Source: Kribbella pratensis | GTDB lineage: Bacteria > Actinomycetota > Actinomycetes > Propionibacteriales > Kribbellaceae | Assembly: GCF_004366075.1 (NCBI RefSeq) | Contig: NZ_SODU01000003.1 | Span: 1,644,200 to 1,708,199 of the forward strand | DNA length: 64,000 nt | Reading direction: 5' to 3' | In this document: positions 17,055-24,417 of the stretch, piece by piece | How the letters are laid out: every line of letters begins with the position of its first letter | Numbering within the stretch: the stretch's first letter is position 1 | Notes under the pieces: generated by a model | Told to the model about the DNA's origin: nothing | Seen by the model: only the letters and a program-made list of their open reading frames with translations | Databases searched by the model: none | Position numbers and translations under genes: made by a program

Positions 17055-17081
17055 TGTTATCTACCTTGATAACATAACACC
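17055..17081. promoter_or_regulatory. DeoR-type operator of the paired-kinase operon
   Basis: TGTTATC-N6-GATAACA (17056-17075) is a perfect 7-bp inverted repeat, and GTGTTAT/ATAACAC (17055-17081) is nested on the same axis region. A further GATAAG half site follows at 17090. It lies 20 bases upstream of the kinase ATG at 17035. Confidence 0.7.
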
Positions 17082-17129
17082 AGAAGGCGATAAGAACGCA
17101 CCAGCCCTTGACCGAAGGCGGACATGAAA

Positions 17130-17159
17130 CGGCTCCCACAGGTCAGCCTGCGGGAGCCG
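17130..17159. terminator. Hairpin terminator of the 77-aa protein gene
   Basis: CGGCTCCC (17130-17137) pairs with GGGAGCCG (17152-17159); after one mismatch the stem continues with CAGG/CCTG around the loop TCAG. It lies 12 bases downstream of the stop at 17171. Confidence 0.7.
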
Positions 17160-17170
17160 GCAGTGTTCGA

Positions 17171-17404
17171 TCAGGAGTGCATCAGAAGTAGGGCGGGATC
17201 GGCCGTGGCCAGCTCGAGCCGGCCGGCGTCGACAGCGCCGTACGCGCCGATCGGTCCGCTGCTGCGGCGACCGTTCCGGTTGAGCCAGAAGCGCCAGCCC
17301 GCGGGAGCCGCGGGCCAGGTCGGGTCAGGCTTCCAGCCGACCGGCGGACGCCAGCCGGCCGTCGGCGGCTGCGGCCACTGCGGTGGCGGGTTGAACTTGT
17401 GCAC
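17171..17404 (-). CDS. Trp/Pro-rich small protein, paralogue of the N-terminus of the excalibur protein
   Basis: 77 aa starting at a GTG with GGAGGG eight bases upstream. The first 55 residues (FNPPPQWPQPPTAGWRPPVGWKPDPTWPAAPAGWRFWLNRNGRRSSGPIGAYGA) repeat, position for position, the N-terminus of the protein at 17713-18357 (FNSPPGWP..., GWQPDPSWPPAPPGWAFWLN). The TM segment and excalibur domain of that protein are missing, so this is a short paralogue or a truncated duplicate. Function unknown; tandem Trp-Pro motifs suggest a protein-interaction or wall-associated module. Confidence 0.7.
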   Translation of the reverse strand: MHKFNPPPQWPQPPTAGWRPPVGWKPDPTWPAAPAGWRFWLNRNGRRSSGPIGAYGAVDAGRLELATADPALLLMHS

Positions 17405-17628
17405 GAGCGGTCCCTCCGGATTCCCCAGCGATCCACTGAGCGCGAACTGTCTGACAGATCAACGACCTGGCACACCGAATGTCACGGATAAATCTTCGTA
17501 AAGTTTCAGCGGCGTACGGGGACCCATCTCAGCACCGAAACAGCACCGCGGCAACCGTTCTCTCAACCACCGGACTGCACGTGCATCGGCAACGGAATTA
17601 GTTGCCTCGCCCACAGCCGATCCCCCGG

Positions 17629-17695
17629 TTGTCCACAGCAACCGCCTATATATCCACAACTCTGCTGCGTTATCCACAAGCCGAGCTGTGGACAC
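17629..17695. promoter_or_regulatory. Cluster of four DnaA boxes
   Basis: Within 67 bp of a 308-bp gene-free stretch (17405-17712) are TTGTCCACA (17629-17637), ATATCCACA (17650-17658), TTATCCACA (17670-17678) and, on the other strand, GTGTCCACA (17687-17695). Two are exact consensus boxes (actinobacterial and E. coli type) and two have one mismatch. No dnaA, dnaN, rpmH or AT-rich unwinding region is nearby, so it is not oriC. The rest of the gap shows an IR GGTTG-N7-CAACC and the promoter of the 77-aa protein gene, otherwise nothing I can name. Confidence 0.65.
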
Positions 17696-17712
17696 AGCGC
17701 GTGGCGATCGAC

Positions 17713-18357
17713 TCACTCACAGGCCACGCCATCGTTGTCGCGATCCAAGTGCGCCGCGTAACCAGGCTGACCTCGGTACAGCGGTGCCTTCCCCGCCGCA
17801 CGCACCTCGGAGCAGTTGGCGTAGTACACCTCGGCCGGCGCGGCCGTCGTCCTCGTCGGACGCGGGCTCTGCGGCCGGGCCAACGGGACCGGCGCAGTCG
17901 TACTGGTGCTCGCCCGCGGCGCCCCGACCGTCACGGTCCGGGCCGGCAACGGCGGTTGCGTGATCGTGGTTATAGGCCCTGGAACGGTCTGCTGCACCGT
18001 GACCGCCGGCCCGGACACAGTCACGGTCGGACCGGCCACCGTAGTCGTCGGCCCCGGTACGGTCACCGTCGCGCCCGGCGTTGACGAGACTGCGGCTGGA
18101 CTGCTCGCCCCACCGATCGCGGCGAGGATGACGATGAACGCGAACGCCCCGGCCACCCATCCCGCGATCAACTTCACCGGCGGCTCGGCGCCGTACCGGC
18201 CACTGGGTCCGCGCGTCCGCAGGCCGCGGGCGTTCAGCCAGAACGCCCAACCGGGCGGCGCCGGCGGCCAGGACGGGTCCGGTTGCCAGCCGGACGGTGG
18301 TTGCCAGTCAGGCGCCGGTGGAGCCGGCCAGCCCGGTGGTGAATTGAAAATTGCCAT
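17713..18357 (-). CDS. Membrane-anchored excalibur calcium-binding domain protein
   Basis: 214 aa. A Trp/Pro-rich N-terminus (residues 1-50) is followed by one TM helix (VKLIAGWVAGAFAFIVILAAIGG, about 60-83), a long Thr/Val/Pro repeat linker (VTVPGPTTTVAGPTVTVSGPAVTV, extracellular), and a C-terminal excalibur domain (YYANCSEVRAAGKAPLYRGQPGYAAHLDRDNDGVACE) with its two Cys and the DRDNDGVACE calcium loop. Excalibur domains occur on surface nucleases and wall proteins of Gram-positives. No catalytic domain is visible. The Shine-Dalgarno lies in a C5/G6 palindrome. Confidence 0.85.
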   Translation of the reverse strand: MAIFNSPPGWPAPPAPDWQPPSGWQPDPSWPPAPPGWAFWLNARGLRTRGPSGRYGAEPPVKLIAGWVAGAFAFIVILAAIGGASSPAAVSSTPGATVTVPGPTTTVAGPTVTVSGPAVTVQQTVPGPITTITQPPLPARTVTVGAPRASTSTTAPVPLARPQSPRPTRTTAAPAEVYYANCSEVRAAGKAPLYRGQPGYAAHLDRDNDGVACE

Positions 18358-18364
18358 GGTGAGT

Positions 18365-18397
18365 CCCCCCTCGGGGGTTACATCCCGTCACCGTGAC
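18365..18397. promoter_or_regulatory. GC palindrome over the excalibur gene's ribosome site and an adjacent operator-like palindrome
   Basis: In the mRNA CCCC-CGAG-GGGG can pair and covers the GAGGGGGG Shine-Dalgarno of the gene starting at 18357. Twenty bases further upstream GTCACCGTGAC (18387-18397) is a perfect palindrome around one base, a possible operator. Confidence 0.35.
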
Positions 18398-18426
18398 AAT
18401 GTGTTACAGATCTTCAGCGTGTATCG

Positions 18427-18654
18427 CTACGCGGCGGTCAGGCGCGACTCGCTGATGCGGGTCGGTACGTTGCCGGCCGCGATCGCCTGGTCGAGTGCGG
18501 CGAGCTCGGTGCAGGCTAGGGCGATCGCCTCGGCCTGGGTGCGGCAGCCGTCGGCGTACCAGAACGGGTCGTCGGGCTGCCGGTCGTCGGCGTCGTCGAT
18601 GTCGGCGTACCAGCAATCGTGCCGGTAGTGCACGACCCGGACCTTGAGCTTCAT
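18427..18654 (-). CDS. Hypothetical small protein, HicB-like fold possible
   Basis: 75 aa from the ATG at 18654; an upstream in-frame start at 18744 would add 30 residues. The sequence (MKLKVRVVHYRHDCWYADIDDADDRQPDDPFWYADGCRTQAEAIALACTELAAL) follows the pattern of HicB-type antitoxin domains: two beta strands with an aromatic-Ala-Asp turn, then a G-C-x-T-x-x-E-A helix. There is no HicA toxin gene beside it, so a toxin-antitoxin role is not supported. The ribosome site is weak. Confidence 0.5.
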   Translation of the reverse strand: MKLKVRVVHYRHDCWYADIDDADDRQPDDPFWYADGCRTQAEAIALACTELAALDQAIAAGNVPTRISESRLTAA

Positions 18655-18735
18655 GACCGGTGAGACGCCACCCATCGGCACAAGGTTCCGGCAACAGGCC
18701 TTTCGCCGTACGTCGAAATAGCTGCCTGAGAACCA

Positions 18736-18766
18736 TTCAACCACTGTTGAACGGTTTACAACGTTG
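18736..18766. promoter_or_regulatory. Operator candidates upstream of the GH43 gene
   Basis: TTCAAC-CACT-GTTGAA (18736-18751) is a perfect inverted repeat, followed by the 8-bp palindrome CAACGTTG (18759-18766) inside TTTACAACGTTGG. The latter matches TTGACAACGTAGG in front of the GH127 gene at 11 of 13 positions, hinting at control by one LacI-type repressor. Confidence 0.5.
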
Positions 18767-18822
18767 GCAAGCTCGTTCTACAACCAGGGAGATGGTCCGC
18801 CCACACCCCGGAGGTGTCCGTC

Positions 18823-20235
18823 ATGAGGTTCGTCCGCCCCGTCCTCTGCACGCTGCTCGCCGTACTCATGACCGGATCCGTCGCCGGTCCCGCTCCCGCC
18901 GTCGAACGCGAGGAGAATGCTGTGACGTCGCAGACGTTCCGGAACCCGGTGAATCCGTCCGCGGATCCGTCGCTGATGTTCTACAACGGCAGGTACTACG
19001 TCGCGACCACCCGCGGCGACCGGATCGGTATCTGGTCGTCGACCAGCCTCGCGACGCTGCTCGTGCAACCGGAACAGGTGGTGTGGCGGGACTCGAACAC
19101 CAGCCGCAACACACAGATGTGGGCGCCGGCGTTCCGGCATGTCGGAAACCGCTGGTACATCTACTACACGGCCTCCGACGGCGTGGACGCCAACCACCGG
19201 ATGTACGTGCTCGAGTCGGCCGGCGACGACCCGCTCGGCCCGTACAGCTTCAAGGCGAAGATCGCGGACTTCGGTGGGTACGCGATCGACGGCGAGCCGA
19301 TCACGGTCAACGGGCAGCAGTACTTCGTCTGGACCGGCCCGGGCCGCGGACAGGGCGGACCGGCGCAGCTGTACATCGTCCGGATGAGCAACCCGTGGAC
19401 CGCGACCGGCGGCCGCGTCGCGATCCCGGCCGACGGCGGGTGCACCGAAGTACGGGAAGGGCCGACCCCGCTGTACGGCGCGACGCGCACCTTCCTGACC
19501 TACTCGACGTGCGACACCGGCAAGCCGGACTACCAGCTGTGGATGAAGAGCATCGCGAACGGCGCCGACCCGATGGTCGCGGCGAACTGGGTGCAGCACC
19601 CCGGCCCGGTCTTCTCCCGCAACGACGCGACCGGCGTGTGGGGTCCCGGGCACCACTCGTTCTTCAAGTCACCGGACGGGACCGAGGACTGGATCGCGTA
19701 CCACGGCAAGAACACCAGCACCTACACGTACTCGTACCGCACGACGCGCGTCCAGAAGATCACCTGGAACGCCGACGGTACGCCGAACCTCGGCCGGCCG
19801 CTCGCCGCGGGCGCGACCCAGAACCTGCCGTCCGGCGACCCGGGTTCACCGAACTACTGGATCAACGACACCGACGCGGCCGTCGCCTACACCGGTGCGT
19901 GGAGCTCCGGTGCCGGCTGCGGCAACCAGTGCTTCTGGGGCAACGACCACTGGAGCTGGGAGCCGAACGCGACCGCGACGATCCGGTTCACCGGCACCCG
20001 CGTGGCCCTGCTGAGTGTGGCGGACACCGGCAACGGCATCGCCGCCATCTCGGTCGACGGCGGACCCGAGCAACGGATCGACTACTACAGCTCGATCCGC
20101 GTCGGCGAGCAGCTGATGTACATCAGCCCGGCCTTGCCGTCCGGCCCGCACACCCTGAAGGTGCGCGTGACCGGCGACAAGAACCCCGCGTCGACCAGCG
20201 CGGTCATCAGCCTCGACCGCACCGAGGTCTACTAG
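18823..20235 (+). CDS. Secreted glycoside hydrolase family 43-type arabinosidase with C-terminal beta-sandwich domain
   Basis: 470 aa. A signal peptide (MRFVRPVLCTLLAVLMTGSVAGPAPA) precedes a five-bladed propeller of about 300 residues. The likely catalytic acids are Asp in NPSADPSLMFYNGRYYVATT, a middle Asp in GYAIDGEPI and Glu in CTEVREGPTPLY. The last ~130 residues (ATIRFTGTRVALLSVADTGNGIAAISVDGG) look like a carbohydrate-binding jelly roll. Family members release L-arabinose or xylose from plant polysaccharides. GGAGGT seven bases before ATG 18823 favours this start over GTG 18814. The stop overlaps the convergent lectin stop (CTAG). Confidence 0.85.
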   Translation: MRFVRPVLCTLLAVLMTGSVAGPAPAVEREENAVTSQTFRNPVNPSADPSLMFYNGRYYVATTRGDRIGIWSSTSLATLLVQPEQVVWRDSNTSRNTQMWAPAFRHVGNRWYIYYTASDGVDANHRMYVLESAGDDPLGPYSFKAKIADFGGYAIDGEPITVNGQQYFVWTGPGRGQGGPAQLYIVRMSNPWTATGGRVAIPADGGCTEVREGPTPLYGATRTFLTYSTCDTGKPDYQLWMKSIANGADPMVAANWVQHPGPVFSRNDATGVWGPGHHSFFKSPDGTEDWIAYHGKNTSTYTYSYRTTRVQKITWNADGTPNLGRPLAAGATQNLPSGDPGSPNYWINDTDAAVAYTGAWSSGAGCGNQCFWGNDHWSWEPNATATIRFTGTRVALLSVADTGNGIAAISVDGGPEQRIDYYSSIRVGEQLMYISPALPSGPHTLKVRVTGDKNPASTSAVISLDRTEVY

Positions 20236-21002
20236 ACAAACGTCTTCACGATGGTGCGGCCGTTGACCATGAGGAGGTGGCCGTCGTCGGTGAGCTGGAG
20301 GACGCTGCCGGGGCGGCGGGTCTCGTACATCCAGGTGATGTCACCGAAGTCATTGAAGTTGTAGAACGTGCCGTCCGGTCCGACCGACCCGTACGACTCC
20401 GGCGAGGTCTTCTTCCCGGTGCTCCACAGGACGGTGGTGCCGTTCCTGTACAGCACCAGATTGCCGGTGGTCAGGAACTTGAGCGTGTAGATCCGGTTGA
20501 CGGAGTACATGATCACTTCACGTCCTTCCGGGTCCGGGGCATGGATCTGGCTCTGCGGCATCAGCGTGCCGATCACCATGTGCCGGTTCCAGTTGGCCTT
20601 GCCGCGGGTGTTGTAGATCGCGAGGTTCCCGTTGTCCGGCAGCACCAGCTTCGCGCCGGCGCTCTTGATGCTCATCGACCAGAACTTCGTCCGGCCGTAG
20701 ATCATCTGCAGCGTCCCGTCCGTGCCCATGACCAGCACGGAGCCCGCGCGCCAGGTCCCGGAGCTCCACAACCGCCACGACACCCCGCGCTGGTACAGCT
20801 TCGCCTCCCCACGCGTATCCATGATCAACGTGTAGACCCCGTTGCGCGACCGGATGTACTGCCCGGCCATCAACTTCTGACCCGGCAGCAGCGTGTCCGA
20901 GACCGCCACCGTCGTCGCCTCGGCCGGTCCGCTTCCGACCAGCACGGCCCCACCCAGTAGCGTCCCCACGGCCAGAACCCCAGCCAACAGCCGACGTACC
21001 AT
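20232..21002 (-). CDS. Secreted bulb-type (mannose-binding) lectin domain protein, copy A
   Basis: 256 aa. A signal peptide (MVRRLLAGVLAVGTLLGGAVLVGSGPAEA) is followed by two B-lectin beta-prism repeats. The pattern is LLPGQKLMAGQYIRSRNGVYTLIMDTRGEAKLYQRG, LWSSGTWRAGSVLVMGTDGTLQMIYG, and again YTLKFLTTGNLVLYRNGTTVLWSTG. The sugar-site motif QxDxNxVxY is only partly kept (LPDNGNLAIYN), so mannose binding may be weak or altered. It is the last of three tandem copies of exactly the same length behind a sugar ABC transporter. Confidence 0.85.
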   Translation of the reverse strand: MVRRLLAGVLAVGTLLGGAVLVGSGPAEATTVAVSDTLLPGQKLMAGQYIRSRNGVYTLIMDTRGEAKLYQRGVSWRLWSSGTWRAGSVLVMGTDGTLQMIYGRTKFWSMSIKSAGAKLVLPDNGNLAIYNTRGKANWNRHMVIGTLMPQSQIHAPDPEGREVIMYSVNRIYTLKFLTTGNLVLYRNGTTVLWSTGKKTSPESYGSVGPDGTFYNFNDFGDITWMYETRRPGSVLQLTDDGHLLMVNGRTIVKTFV

Positions 21003-21015
21003 TCATGCCCCCTCG

Positions 21016-21036
21016 GTTCGATTGTGAATGCTCAGT
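21016..21036 (-). repeat. Conserved leader repeat upstream of lectin copy A
   Basis: The 21-bp stretch reading ACTGAGCATTCACAATCGAA on the coding strand recurs upstream of copy C at 22630-22650 with 19 of 21 matches; copy B keeps only its ACTGAGC part. The duplications therefore took the leader with them. Confidence 0.7.
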
Positions 21037-21044
21037 GGCACAGG

Positions 21045-21815
21045 CTAGACGAACATCTTCACGACGGTGCGGCCGTTGATCAGCAGGAAGTGGCCGTCGT
21101 TGCGGATCTGGACGACGGTGCCCGGCCTGTGGGTCGCGAAGTCCCACGTGCCTTCGCCGTCACGGTTGTAGGTGCCGAAGGTGCCGTTCGGGTCGATGTT
21201 CGCGAACGACTCCGGGTACTGGGTCTTGCCGGTGCTCCACAGCACGGTCGTGCCGTTCTTCTGGAAGACCATGTTCCCGTTCGTCAGCACCTTCAGCGTG
21301 TAGATGTGGTCCAGGGAGTACATCGTCACGTCGCGGCCGAGTGCGTCCGGTGCGTGCAGCATGGCACCCACCATCAGCGTGCCGATCACCATGTGCCGGT
21401 TCCAGACCGCCTTGCCGCGGGTGTTGTAGATCGCCAGCAGACCGGTGTTCGGCAGCACCAGCTTCGCCTGCGGGCTGGCCGCACCCATCGACCAGATCTG
21501 CGTCCGCCCGTAGATGATCCGCATCGTGCCGTCGGCCGCCATCACCAGCACCGACCCCGGCCGGTAGGTTCCGGACGTCCACAGCGGCTGCGCCACGCCG
21601 CGCTGGAACAGGGTCACGTTCCCGCTGCGCTGCATGGTCAGCGTGAACACACCACTCGCCGACTTGATCGACTGCAGTGTCATCAACTTCTGACCCGGTA
21701 GCAGCGTGTCCGAGACTGCTGCCGTCTTCGCCTCGGCCGGTCCGCTTCCCACCAGCACGGCCCCACCCAACAGTGCCCCGACGGCCAGGACCCCGGCCAC
21801 CAGTCGACGTACCAT
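21045..21815 (-). CDS. Secreted bulb-type lectin domain protein, copy B
   Basis: 256 aa, same architecture and length as its two neighbours: signal peptide ending GPAEA, then repeats such as LLPGQKLMTLQSIKSASGVFTLTMQRSGNVTLFQRG, LPNTGLLAIYNTRGKAVWNRHMVIGTLM and IYTLKVLTNGNMVFQKNGTTVLWSTG. It is the most diverged of the three in the sugar-site positions (Gln/Asn replaced by Leu or Ser). It lies 42 bases before copy A and 29 behind copy C, so all three are probably co-transcribed. Confidence 0.85.
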   Translation of the reverse strand: MVRRLVAGVLAVGALLGGAVLVGSGPAEAKTAAVSDTLLPGQKLMTLQSIKSASGVFTLTMQRSGNVTLFQRGVAQPLWTSGTYRPGSVLVMAADGTMRIIYGRTQIWSMGAASPQAKLVLPNTGLLAIYNTRGKAVWNRHMVIGTLMVGAMLHAPDALGRDVTMYSLDHIYTLKVLTNGNMVFQKNGTTVLWSTGKTQYPESFANIDPNGTFGTYNRDGEGTWDFATHRPGTVVQIRNDGHFLLINGRTVVKMFV

Positions 21816-21844
21816 CCCGCACCCCTAGTTCGCTCAGTGTCTTG

Positions 21845-22615
21845 TCAGTAGAAGATCTTGACGACGGTCTTCCCGTTGACCATCCGAAGGTGGCCGTCGT
21901 CGGTCAGCTGGAGGACGCTACCGTCGCGACGGGTCTGGTAGAAGAAGGTCAGGTCCCCGAAACCGTTCACGGTGCCGAACGAGCCGTCCGGGTTGACCCA
22001 GCCGTACGCGCCCGGGGCATTCTTCACGCCGGTGCTCCACAGGACGGTGGTGCCGTCCTTGTACAGCACCAGATTGCCGGTCGTCAGGAACTTCAGCGTG
22101 TAGATCCGGTTGACGGAGTACATGATGACCTCGTCCCAGGTCGCGTCCGGGCCGGCGAGCTTGCTCTGCGGCATCAACGTCCCGACGACCATGTGACGGT
22201 TCCAGTTCGCCTTGCCGCGAGTGTTGTAGATCGCCAGGTTCCCGGTGTCCGGCAGCACCAGCTTCGCGCCGGCGCTCTTGATGCTCATCGACCAGATCTT
22301 CGTCCGGCCGTAAATCACCTGCAACGTCCCGTCCGTGCCCATCACCAGCACCGAGTTCCGCCGCCAGGTGCCCGAGGCCCACAGCGGATTCTTCACTCCG
22401 CGCTGGTACAGCTTGACGTCGCCGGCCGGCTGCATGATCAACGTGTAGACCCCGCTGTGCGAGCGGATGTACTGCCCAGCCAGCAGCTTCTGACCCGGCA
22501 ACAGGGTGTCCGATACCGCCACCGCCTTCGCTTCGGCCTGGGTGCTCCCCACGACCGCGACCCCGCCCAGGAGCGCTCCGACTGCCAGAACTCCGACCCA
22601 CAACCGACGTACCAT
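21845..22615 (-). CDS. Secreted bulb-type lectin domain protein, copy C
   Basis: 256 aa. Signal peptide MVRRLWVGVLAVGALLGGVAVVGSTQAEA, then B-lectin repeats YTLIMQPAGDVKLYQRG, LPDTGNLAIYNTRGKANWNRHMVVGTLM and YTLKFLTTGNLVLYKDGTTVLWSTG. It is closest to copy A. AGAGGGGG precedes the ATG. It starts 51 bases after the permease stop without an obvious terminator, so it may belong to the sugar-transporter transcript. Confidence 0.85.
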   Translation of the reverse strand: MVRRLWVGVLAVGALLGGVAVVGSTQAEAKAVAVSDTLLPGQKLLAGQYIRSHSGVYTLIMQPAGDVKLYQRGVKNPLWASGTWRRNSVLVMGTDGTLQVIYGRTKIWSMSIKSAGAKLVLPDTGNLAIYNTRGKANWNRHMVVGTLMPQSKLAGPDATWDEVIMYSVNRIYTLKFLTTGNLVLYKDGTTVLWSTGVKNAPGAYGWVNPDGSFGTVNGFGDLTFFYQTRRDGSVLQLTDDGHLRMVNGKTVVKIFY

Positions 22616-22629
22616 GCCGATCCCCCTCT

Positions 22630-22650
22630 GTTCGTTTGTGAGTGCTCAGT
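22630..22650 (-). repeat. Conserved leader repeat upstream of lectin copy C
   Basis: Matches the 21-bp leader of copy A (21016-21036) at 19 positions. It lies between the permease stop and the copy C ribosome site and could be a promoter element or an mRNA leader. Confidence 0.7.
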
Positions 22651-22666
22651 GTCCTGGGCGAAGAGG

Positions 22667-23488
22667 TCATCCCTTCAATCCGGAGGCGAATCCGCGGATC
22701 ACGTACCGCTGCAGGACGAGGAAGAGCAGCAGGATCGGGAGCGCTGCGAGGACCAGTCCGGCGGCCACCAGCCCGTAGTTCGACGTGTACTCGTTGACGA
22801 AGGCGAAGACCCGGACCGGGACCGTCTCGCGGCCGGATCCACCCAGGTACAGCAGCGGGGTGAAGAAGTCGTTCCAGATGTGTACGGCGTTGAGGATGAG
22901 CACCGTGCCCGTGATCGGCCGCAGCAGCGGGAAGATCACGTGCGCGAACGCCTGCAGATGGGACGCGCCGTCGATCAGCGCCGCGTTGGTGTAGTCGGCC
23001 GGCAGCGAGCGGATGAACCCGGTGTAGAGGAACACCGTGAACGGCAGTTGGATGCCGGTGTAGAACAGGATCATCCCCTGGTAGGTGCCGAGCAGGCCCA
23101 GGTCGTTGACCATCTGGTAGAGCGGGATCATCCCGAGCTGGAACGGCAGGATGATGCCGACCAGGAACAGGATGTAGAGCGTGTAGCCCAGGCGTGTCGC
23201 CGTACGGGCCAGGAAGTACGCCGCCAGCGAGCCCAGGACGATCAGCACGAGGACACTGCTCACCGTGATCAGGGTGCTGTTCAGCAGCGCCGAGCCGAGT
23301 GATGCCGACTGCCACGCTTCACCGAAGCTTCCCACCGACGGCGGATCGGGCAGCGACAGCGGCTTGTTGGCGATCTGGCCGGGATCCTTGAAGGCCAATG
23401 TCACCAGGGCGTAGACCGGGAAGAGGAAGGCGATGGCGGCCGCCACCATGACGACTTCCAGCACGAAAGTACGGGGCTTGTATTTCAT
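22667..23488 (-). CDS. Carbohydrate ABC transporter permease, MalG type
   Basis: 273 aa with six membrane segments. The EAA loop reads LPADYTNAALIDGASHLQAFAHVIFPLLRP. The N-terminus (FKDPGQIANKPLSLPDPPSVGSFGEAW) is the usual periplasmic segment of carbohydrate uptake CUT1 permeases. The ATG overlaps the partner permease's stop (ATGA). The ATPase is not encoded here and is probably a shared MsiK-type protein. Confidence 0.92.
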   Translation of the reverse strand: MKYKPRTFVLEVVMVAAAIAFLFPVYALVTLAFKDPGQIANKPLSLPDPPSVGSFGEAWQSASLGSALLNSTLITVSSVLVLIVLGSLAAYFLARTATRLGYTLYILFLVGIILPFQLGMIPLYQMVNDLGLLGTYQGMILFYTGIQLPFTVFLYTGFIRSLPADYTNAALIDGASHLQAFAHVIFPLLRPITGTVLILNAVHIWNDFFTPLLYLGGSGRETVPVRVFAFVNEYTSNYGLVAAGLVLAALPILLLFLVLQRYVIRGFASGLKG

Positions 23489-24417
23489 GCCGCGGTCTCC
23501 CTCGAGCGCAGGTACCCGATCTGGATGAAGGACACGGCCGCGACGAAGATCGCCAGTACCAGCGCCACCGCGGTGCTGTAGCCGAACTTCCCGAAGACGA
23601 AGGCCTGCTTGTAGAGGACCGTCGACAACGTGTCGGTCGCGTACCCGGGGCCGCCGTTCGTCATCGCGATGATCTGGGTGAACAACGTCAGGCCACCGAC
23701 CGTGGACAGCATCAGGTTGATCGTCACGGCCGGTGCGAGCAACGGCCAGGTGATGTGCCGGAACCGGGCCACGGTGCCCGCGCCGTCGACCATCGCGGAC
23801 TCGTGCAGCTCCTGCGGTACGCCTTCCAGACCGGCCAGGAAGATGACCATCGAGTACCCGGCGCACTGCCAGATCACGGTGAAGGCAACCGACCACAACG
23901 CGATCGACGGATTGCCCAGCCAGTCCTGCCGCAGCCCGCCGAGACCGATCGCCCCGAGGGCCGCGTTCAACCCGGCGTCCGGCGCCGGGTTGTACACGTA
24001 CTTCCACAGGAACGACACCATCACCGGACTCACCACGACGGGCGCGAAGAAGACCACCCGCAGCACCATCCGGCTCTTGATCCCGGTGTGTACGCCGAGC
24101 GCCAGCAGCAACCCGATCCCGTTCTGTACGACGACGATCGCCACCGTCAGCAGCAACGTGTTGCGCAACGCGCCGAGCGCCTGGTCGTCGTGGAACAACT
24201 GCTGGAAGTTGTCCAGCCCCACGAACGACCGCTGCGCCCCCACCCCGGACCAGTCGGTGAACGCCGACCCGGCCCCGGAAAACGCCGGATACAAGACAAC
24301 CAACGCATAGATCAGCAACGCCGGCACCGCGAACAACCACGGCGGCGCGATCCCGCCGCCGCGGCGCCGCGGTGCCTTGACAGCGTCCCGGCGTACCGCC
24401 TGAGCTGTGACCGTCAT
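23485..24417 (-). CDS. Carbohydrate ABC transporter permease, MalF type
   Basis: 310 aa, six TM segments after a short basic N-terminus (APRRRGGGIAPPWLFAVPALLIYALVVLYP). The EAA loop is VPQELHESAMVDGAGTVARFRHITWPLL and the family's GGPGYATDTLSTVLYKQAF follows. It pairs with the MalG-type permease and overlaps both neighbours by four bases. Confidence 0.92.
   Translation of the reverse strand: MTVTAQAVRRDAVKAPRRRGGGIAPPWLFAVPALLIYALVVLYPAFSGAGSAFTDWSGVGAQRSFVGLDNFQQLFHDDQALGALRNTLLLTVAIVVVQNGIGLLLALGVHTGIKSRMVLRVVFFAPVVVSPVMVSFLWKYVYNPAPDAGLNAALGAIGLGGLRQDWLGNPSIALWSVAFTVIWQCAGYSMVIFLAGLEGVPQELHESAMVDGAGTVARFRHITWPLLAPAVTINLMLSTVGGLTLFTQIIAMTNGGPGYATDTLSTVLYKQAFVFGKFGYSTAVALVLAIFVAAVSFIQIGYLRSRETAA

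Noticed and set aside
17405..17712. Chromosomal origin oriC
   Set aside because: Only four boxes, no dnaA/dnaN/rpmH neighbours and no clear AT-rich unwinding element, so a titration or regulatory site is more likely.
17459..17716. 85-aa frame across the DnaA-box region
   Set aside because: No ribosome site or recognisable sequence, lies in the AT-richer gap and overlaps the DnaA boxes and the promoter of the 77-aa gene.
18427..18654. HicAB toxin-antitoxin system
   Set aside because: No HicA-like gene on either side.
18660..20960. 766-aa open frame overlapping the GH43 gene
   Set aside because: Shadow frame caused by GC-rich codons; extremely Arg/His-rich and crosses two convergent real genes.
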